A stretch of 64,000 nt of DNA from Smallanthus sonchifolius (lineage: Eukaryota > Streptophyta > Magnoliopsida > Asterales > Asteraceae), in NCBI GenBank assembly GCA_023525975.1, contig CM042029.1, forward strand, positions 81,450,849 to 81,514,848. Reading direction: 5' to 3'. Under the pieces are notes generated by a model, which was given only the letters and a program-made list of their open reading frames with translations, had not been told where the DNA came from and did not search any database. Within the stretch, counting starts at the first letter, position 1, and every line of letters starts with the position of its first letter. Of the stretch, positions 57,412-64,000 are shown in pieces. The position numbers and the translations under genes are program-made.

Positions 57412-59815
57412 TGTAATACCCCGAATATTTTTGTAACACTCGACCTCGTAATCATAAACGAGTAAAATGACTACTCGAAATTTGAGGTTTAGATGAACTT
57501 TTAGTGTCATAAGAGACCGTTTAGTAATAATAATAAATAAAATATTATTAATTTTGAAACGTGCTCCGTTTTTTAACGAAACCTTGGTCGACTTGTAGAG
57601 AAAAATAAGTTCGTCCTAACGACGTATTCGTATTTTTATAAAACGTTATATTTTAAAAGTTATAAGAGAAAAACGAGTTAAACAGCTTAATTAATTAGAA
57701 TGATAAATAATAGAATTAATTACACGGATGACCCCTGTGGTTTACTTAGATTTCACTTTTGACACCTGGGAATACTAAATTACAAGTTTGGCCCAATAGT
57801 TTGCACACTTATTTCACTTTTGACCCATGAGTTAGATGGTTGTTAAAAGTTTGGTTAAATTTTTTAAATATGACTATATTACCCTTGCATTAGGAAAAAA
57901 CAAATATTTATTAAGTATTATTGGGACCCACCTACAAATAAAAAGAAAAAAAACTATTCTAGTTAACCAAAACACTAGTTCATCTTCTTCAACATAGAAC
58001 ACCCATCCCCCATCTCCGGCCATCAATGCCGACGATTCAAATTTTGGCACACCACCCTGTTGTTCGACCATACAACCACAAAACACAGCTTTGACTCTGA
58101 CCTTGTATCATCGTCTTCCCCTCCCACAAATCTGGCAACACCCGCAACCACCTCCGGTGACCCCCATCGCCTTTAACGACCTAAAATGCGTGACTAGATC
58201 TGAGAACTCACCATAAACGACCTGAAACACCTAAAGTTCACTTTATTTCTACCTACATCTTTGAAAACCCTACTTCACACTTCCGTCAAATCTGAGAACT
58301 CACCCATAAATAAATCGACACCTGTAGCTCATCTCTCCACCATAAATGACCGTTTCTATCCCCAAAATCCCTTTCGTGTGACGTTTCCGTTAATCCATTC
58401 AAAGCAAAGAAAGTTACCAATGTCGATGAATTCCTCCAAAATGAGTCGGAAAGTCCTTGTCTCTTCACGGGAGAACGGAAAACTTCGACGGAGAAAGTCG
58501 TCGTCGCCTCGAGTAAGCCAGAAACCCTACTTCACAATTCCGTCACTTCTTGGTTAATTAATTGGGAGGGATTTGGTGATGGAATCGCCGGCGAGTAGGG
58601 GTGGTGGTTCCAGTCACTTAAGGCGGGGGAACATTAAATAAGAAAAGAATGAAAAGGAAACAGAAATCAACAAAGTGTGCACAAACGAAAATCCAAATTC
58701 TTAGAGTCTTGAATTAGTTCAAAGGTTCAATTGAATTTGTAGTATCTGCCATCAACTAAGATTTACATAACTAAGATCTTGCTGGAAACGAGTTGGGGTA
58801 GGGTTGGGGGGGTTTTCAGGGACGGAAGTGTGGGTCCCACATTAGAAATGTTAACTTTGGAAGTTGATTAACTTTGACTGATGTGGGTCCCTATCAAGAA
58901 ATTTTAATATATAAAGGGTATTTTGGTCATTTTATAAAATATTAACAGAAAACTTAACAGTCATCCAACCTAGGGGTCAAAGTGAAATAAGTGTGCAAAC
59001 TATTAGGTCAAACTTGTAATTTGACATTCCCAGAGACCAAAAGTGAAATCTAAGTAAACCACAAGGGTCATCCGTGTAATTAATTCTAAATAATAATAAC
59101 AAAACATATGTGTGTACGTATGCTATGCGTCACTTTGACGTCGAGAACTTGCAATCCCACATCAAAAAATTTAGAGAACATTCTGAGTACACTTCAAATA
59201 TAAATAAGAGGCTTTAACCGATCTATAGTTATATTTTTCGGGAACGCTCTACTATAAAGACAATTACGAGTTTTCAATACCCATTTGGGTGTTGTTAATG
59301 TTGAATATATGATGTCCGATCGTTAATTAAATCAACGTTACCATTAAGGTACGATCTAAAGAGTTACACCCTTAGACACCGAAAAAATATATAATATTTA
59401 ATTGTTAAATATTATTCACGAAAGACGGAAAACAATAAATGATGAGTAATATTTAGAGAAATATTTGTCGGATATTGTGATAATTAATTAATTATTTGCG
59501 GGGAATGAATGTTTAATCATTTAAACATTTAACGATTACGTTTTTACTAATTATATGATTAGTAATTACAAGTGATTAATAATTAAAGGTTAATTATTAC
59601 TGGGTATTAAATATTAATACCAGAGGGACCAGTGTGTAATTATACCAGTGTGTAATTATAATGGTTATATATATAACATTATAATCAAAACCTAAACCCT
59701 AATCCTCTACACCTCAAAATCGGCGCCCCCCTTCTCCTCCCCTTGTTTCATCTGACGCCACCCCACCCCACTCCACTGTGAGCCGGCGTCCGCCGCCGCA
59801 CCATGATTCCCTATA
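57412..59815 (+). repeat. 5' LTR of a Ty1/copia element, split by a MULE
   Basis: It starts TGTAATACCCCG at 57412 and ends just before the primer-binding site at 59817. A TATA box TATAAATA lies at 59200. Removing the insertion 57711-59088 leaves about 1,026 bp of LTR. The exact last base is uncertain because the expected CA is not at the boundary (CTATAG here). The second LTR is beyond the window. Confidence 0.65.
57711..59088. mobile_element. MULE with about 170-bp inverted ends inside the copia LTR
   Basis: TAGAATTAATTACACGGATG at 57711 is mirrored by CATCCGTGTAATTAATTCTA ending at 59088. The arms match on through CTTAGATTTCACTTTTG and GTTTGCACACTTATTTCAC. The flanks are A/T-rich (GATAAATAA and AATAATAAT) and do not give a clean duplication. 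The core (about 57900-58900) has GC-richer, gene-like text on both strands (frames 58261-58557 and 57874-58086), possibly captured host sequence. No transposase is present. Confidence 0.75.
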
Positions 59816-59816
59816 G

Positions 59817-59830
59817 TGGTATCAGAGCCA
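59817..59830 (+). promoter_or_regulatory. Primer-binding site of the copia element
   Basis: TGGTATCAGAGCCA matches the initiator tRNA-Met 3' end and follows the LTR by one or two bases. It sets the element's orientation as plus, consistent with the gag-pol direction. Confidence 0.8.
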
Positions 59831-61145
59831 CTTTTACGTACGTTTAGACATATTTTTTTTTTAAATCGATCTATTATTTTATTTGTCAAAACTTTTGTTT
59901 GACAAAAGATCGAGTCTTTTTCGTTTTTTGTGATTGTGTTGAATGAATCGAGCCCTAGAGACCTGTGGTTGTGTTGTTTGTTGATTGGTTGTTATCTTTG
60001 TATTTTTATGGGTTATTTGGAACCCTGATGTAATAGTTAGGTTTTTGTTTATTTATTTATTTATTTTTAGTGTATTTGTAAATAAATATTGTAACCATAA
60101 AGAGACGAAGACTTGAAGACCAAAGCGGACAAAGGCATGTTTAAAGATGGAGATCTTGGACTAAGTGGGAGATAATAGATTTATTATTTTGTTATCCCTT
60201 AGACCAGTCCGGTTGTTCGTTTAATGGCTCGAACGAAACCGGACAATTTTTCTAGTTGCTCGATTCTACATTTTATTTATTTTTGTGGTTGTGATATGAT
60301 TATTCAGGATAATAATTAAACCGCAAAATTTTTAATAAAACTTTTGACACAATTAAAACGACGAGATAATTAAATTGCTTATTTTTCTTCGGAAAGGTAA
60401 TTAAATAAAAGTGTTTTATTTAAAAGTAAAAACAAGTTTTAAATTTAAATAGTTTTTATTTAAAACAATTTTAAATTAATTAAAGAGTTAATTAGTTTAA
60501 AATAAGTTCGCGACAAATGATCAATTTAGAAAAAATAGGGTATTTAAAATTGGATCGTGTCGAGTGTTGAAAGTGTTTCACGAACTAATTAGTAAAATTG
60601 GTTTACTAAAATTGCGCAACTTGTATCATGCTACTCGTCGACCAAAATGTTTTTGACCCGAAATGGTAATATTAAAAAACATTAAAGAAATCCCAATAAA
60701 AAAACGATATTTCTGCGCCATCCTTAATCGTAACACTTCAACTAAATTATTCGAAACCCCGGTGTTAGAGAATTACCCTGCATCCGGTCTTACGGTTTTA
60801 GTTAAAGGTAGAACCGCGATTCCTGAGTCACTTAGGTCGGGTCTACAATTACAATTGAATGACAAATATCACTTAAGTCGAATAAGTGGGCGTAGTTGAG
60901 GGAAAACGTATCCAAAGCTTGACAATACTCGTCATGCCCCTCAAACCGAGAATTGTATTCTTGATACAATTGGTAATCGTTACCTACCCGTCTAGCTATG
61001 CCAGTGAAGAGTGCTCAGCTATTAACTGAGACATGGGGAACCGGGATCTCATTCCTAATTATATAATTTTTTGCAATTGGGTCATAAAAATTTTATTAGG
61101 AAATCCAAGCATGAAAATACTAAAACTTATTTTTGAATTTTGTAA
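59831..61145 (+). other. Long leader of the copia element
   Basis: About 1.3 kb between the primer-binding site and gag. No coding motif was found. The frame at 60663-60899 (78 codons) is not recognisable. The length is unusual for a copia leader and may include an older insertion. Confidence 0.45.
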
Positions 61146-61990
61146 ATGTCTAAAGAATCGAATACAAACTCCTCATTCTCCCTTAAATCCATCCTTGAGA
61201 AGGATAAGCTTGACAACTCCAACTTCATAGACCGGTACCAAAACTTGACAATTATTATCAAAGCTGAGAACAAGCTGTATGTTCTCGGGGAACCAATCCC
61301 GAAAGAACCAACTACTACTACGGGCCAAGCCCGTAAGACCTGGGATAAGCATGTTGATGACTCTATCAAGGTCTCTTGCTTGATGCTGGCGTCCATGATA
61401 CCAGAACCTTCAAAATAATCTGGTAGGCCTGCATATGACATGATTAGGCAATTGCAGGAAATGTTCTAGTAGCAAGTCTGTCATGAACGCTTCGAGGTGA
61501 TGAGATCACTCATAAGTTGTCGCATGCAAGAAGGTTCTTCTGTCAGTACCCATGTGCTGAAAATGAAAGGATATATTGATCACCTAGCACGTCTTGAATC
61601 CCCTTTAAGCAATGAATTGGCCGGGGATATAATCCTCAACTCACTACCAAAATCATATGATCAGTTCCCTCTGAATTACAATATGAATGCTTGGGACAAG
61701 ACCATCCTGGAGTTGCATATGATGCTAAAGACTGTCGAGATGAATATACCAACTCCTGCTAAGTCTGGTTCAGTGCTAATGATCAAAGAAGGTTGAGTCA
61801 GGAAATCTGAAGCCAAAGGAAAAGGCAGGAAAAGCTCCAAGAGCAAGGGTAAAGGCAAAGTTGTTGCCAAGAAACCTCTAAAGAATGTTAAGTGTTTTCA
61901 TTGTGATGAAACCGGACACTGGAAGAGGAATTGTCCAAAATATCTGGCCGAGATGAAGCAGAAAAGTCTGTTGGAGGACAGTCCTCAGGT
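61146..61990 (+). pseudogene. Ty1/copia gag with zinc knuckle, broken
   Basis: Gag begins MSKESNTNSSFSLKSILEKDKLDNSNF, the usual N-terminal copia gag. It is broken by stops near 61417 and 61470 and resumes as the UBN2-type core (SVSTHVLKMKGYIDHLARLESPLSNELAGDIIL, frame 61497-61796). After another stop at 61796 the knuckle CFHCDETGHWKRNC (C-x2-C-x4-H-x4-C) is readable near 61893-61935. Confidence 0.85.
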
Positions 61991-62538
61991 ATGTTTATTA
62001 TCGAGATCTTCTCTCTGTCTAGCAAATCTTGAGTGTTTGACACTGGATGTGGTTATCGCATTTGTAATGATTTGCAGGGACTAAGGAAGGTTAAGAGACT
62101 GAAGTAAGGTGACCTGGAGCTCCATGTGGGAAATTGACAAAAGGTTGCCGTGAATGCTGTAGGAGAATATACTCGTTTACTTCCTTTTGGATTAGAACTT
62201 GTTTTGAACAATGTTTATTTTATTCCTAATTTGACTAGGAATATTGTTTCAGTTTTCGCTTTGCGAGAACAAGGATTTATTTATGCTTTTGACAATGATT
62301 TCATTTCTGTATATTTGAATGGTTTGTTCTACTTTTCTGCAAAAACTCACAATTGAATCTATGAGATAGAAGTCCATGATAATAACACCATACTTAATAT
62401 CTCCTCCAAACGTACGAAATATGATTTCAATGATACGTATCTATGGCATTGTAGGCTTGAACACACAAACAAGAATCGTATGAAGAAACTCCAGACCGCT
62501 GAAATTCTGAATTGTACAGGTCAAGAGTCATTTGATGA
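61991..62538 (+). pseudogene. Ty1/copia protease and pre-integrase region, broken
   Basis: The protease active site is visible as FDTGCGYRICND near 62037-62072, after a frame change. The frame 62150-62356 (LVLNNVYFIPNLTRNIVSVFALREQGF) is the usual protease to GAG-pre-integrase link. Then come stops and the LWHCRLEHTNKNRMKKL-like histidine region near 62440-62490. Confidence 0.75.
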
Positions 62539-63114
62539 TTGCGAATCATGTTTAAGTGGAAAGCTAACAAAGCTCCTTTTACCGGTATCGGTCAAAGGGC
62601 TAAGGATCTGTTGGGACTTGTACATACTGATGTATGTGGTCCATTCAGAACAATGACCAGAAATGGAGAGAGATACTTCGTAACATTTACTGATGATTTC
62701 AGTAGATATGGTTATATTTATCTTATGAAGCATAAACATGAAACGTTTGAAATGTTTAAACAATACCAGAACAAAGTACAAAATCAACTTGGTAAGATGA
62801 TTAAGATGCTTCGATCTGATCGAGGTGGTGAATATCTTAGTCAAGAGTTTGACGAACATCTAAAGAAATGTGGGATTATTTCTCAGCTGACTCCACTAGG
62901 AACACCTCAATTTAACGGTGTATCCGAAAGGATAAATCGAACTCTATTAGATATGGTTCGGTCTATGATGTGTCGTACAAACCTCCCACACTCCTTATGG
63001 AGTTTTGCTCTTGAGACTGCCACAAGAATCATAAATCTAGCTCCTACTAAGAAGGTGGACAAGACGCCTTATGAGATTTGGCATGGGGAAAAAACCCAAA
63101 GTGTCCTACCTTAG
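62539..63114 (+). pseudogene. Ty1/copia integrase core
   Basis: Long open frame with all three catalytic positions: Asp in VHTDVCGPF, Asp in LRSDRGGEYLS and Glu in NGVSERINRTLL. It then reads SLWSFALETATRIINLAPTKKVDKTPYEIW. A frameshift near 63105 separates it from the next segment, KVSYLRVWGCNAYV. Confidence 0.85.
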
Positions 63115-64000
63115 GGTTTGGGGATGTAACGCATATGTTACAAGTGAATATACGGATAAACTAAATCCCCGTGGCGATAAAGTTGTTTTCGTCGAATACC
63201 CTAAAACAATCGGTTACTACTTATACAATCCTGCTGAAAAAAGTGTTTTCATTAAACGCATAGCTACTTTCTTGGAGAAAGAACTACTTGCGAGAGGGAT
63301 TGGAGACAACCGTGTGGATATGGATGAGATCCAAGAACCACAATCTAAACCTGCCATTCAGCATGAGACTGCTGAAACTGAATCTGGAAATGTTCAAGAT
63401 TCAGTTGTGACACAAACTGTTCGCAGAAGTACTAGAGATCGTCATGAATCCGACTGGTATATTGGGGTTCACCAGATTGACGATGTCCTGATAATTGATC
63501 AGGCAGAGCCCACTAGTTACAAATCTGCAATCTTAGACTCAGAATCTAAGAAATGGCTTGAAGCCGTGTATGCTGAAATCCAATCCATGCACGACAACCA
63601 TGTATGTGACTTGGTTGATCCTCCTCCTGAGAGTCGGACAGTAGGAAGTAAGTGGATTTTCAAGAAGTAAATCGACATGGATGGGAATGTGCAGACCTTC
63701 AGAGCAAGGCTAGTAGCGAAAGGTTTTACTCAGACTCAAGGAATTGATTATGATAAAACTTTCTCGCATGTAGCCATGCTTAAGTCTATTAGGATCATGC
63801 TTGCCATTTCCGCATATTATGACTATGAGATATGGCAAATGGATGTCAAAACCTCGTTCCTAAACGGACGTCTTACTGAAGATGTCTATATGGTTCAACC
63901 GGAAGGTTTTGAAGATCCAGAGAATCCTAATAAGGTATGCAAGTTGAACAAATCCATTTATGGATTAAAGCAGGCATCCAGAAGCTGGAATCTTCGCTTT
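63071..64000 (+). pseudogene. Ty1/copia integrase tail and reverse transcriptase, runs off window
   Basis: The frame 63071-63670 covers the integrase C-terminal domain (RVWGCNAYVTSEYTDKLNPRGDK), the variable linker and the RT start (KWLEAVYAEIQSMHDNHVCDLVD, SKWIFKK), ending at a stop (63668-63670). RT continues in the same frame: FRARLVAKGFTQTQGIDYDKTF, YEIWQMDVKTSFLNGRL and LNKSIYGLKQASRSWN at the window edge. The YVDD box, RNase H and 3' LTR lie outside. One stop codon is the only break seen in RT. Confidence 0.85.

Noticed and set aside
59707..59889. 60-codon minus-strand frame over the copia LTR and primer-binding-site junction
   Set aside because: It overlaps the LTR end and primer-binding site and is compositional.

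Overview
The window is nuclear DNA of a flowering plant. Three things show this: intron-containing genes with GT-AG junctions, plant-specific gene families (DUF4228/PADRE, B3), and a dense mix of Ty3/gypsy, Ty1/copia, LINE, SINE, MULE, Tourist-type and Helitron elements. The TGTCACACCC- and TGTAACATCCC-type LTRs would suit Asteraceae, but that is a guess from memory. Most of the 64 kb is transposable-element DNA. Only two genes are convincing: a single-exon DUF4228/PADRE gene (7785-8261, +) and a nine-exon membrane-protein gene (42438 down to 36505, -). A 139-codon open frame (47710-48129, -) and a B3-like exon (51374-51763, -) are weaker candidates.

Layout. 1-7550: AT-rich intergenic DNA with three Helitron ends or copies, a GC-richer segment of possible organelle origin (about 2930-3590), and a foldback MULE with roughly 350-bp inverted ends that carries a transposase N-terminal fragment and ends 244 bp before the PADRE gene. 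8412-9640: a SINE with a perfect 14-bp target duplication and a scrambled LINE 3' end. 9970-16640: broken Reina-like Ty3/gypsy copies, including a pol segment joined head-on to an inverted gag, plus LTR pieces.

16642-34711 is one 18-kb nested structure. The outer element is a Tat-type LTR retrotransposon (1.4-kb LTRs, 5-bp target duplication TAACT) that encodes only gag and protease and carries a tandem array of about 46 units of 63 bp before its 3' LTR. Its gag is split by a 10-kb chromovirus on the opposite strand (2,497-bp LTRs, target duplication AGCAG). Both LTR pairs are almost identical, so both insertions are recent. The reading frame of the outer gag is exact when the inner element and one target-site copy are disregarded.

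34712-42650: the rest of the old host LTR, an unclassified repeat stretch, then the membrane-protein gene, whose introns hold several MITEs. 42780-57230: MULE and Tourist MITEs, a tandem duplication ending at a Helitron terminus, the hypothetical gene, LTR-derived repeats, the B3-like exon, a minus-strand LTR and a second copy of the SINE. 57412-64000: a decayed Ty1/copia element whose 5' LTR was split by a MULE and whose pol runs off the window.

All boundaries were read by eye. Similarity statements rest on recognisable motifs, not on database searches.
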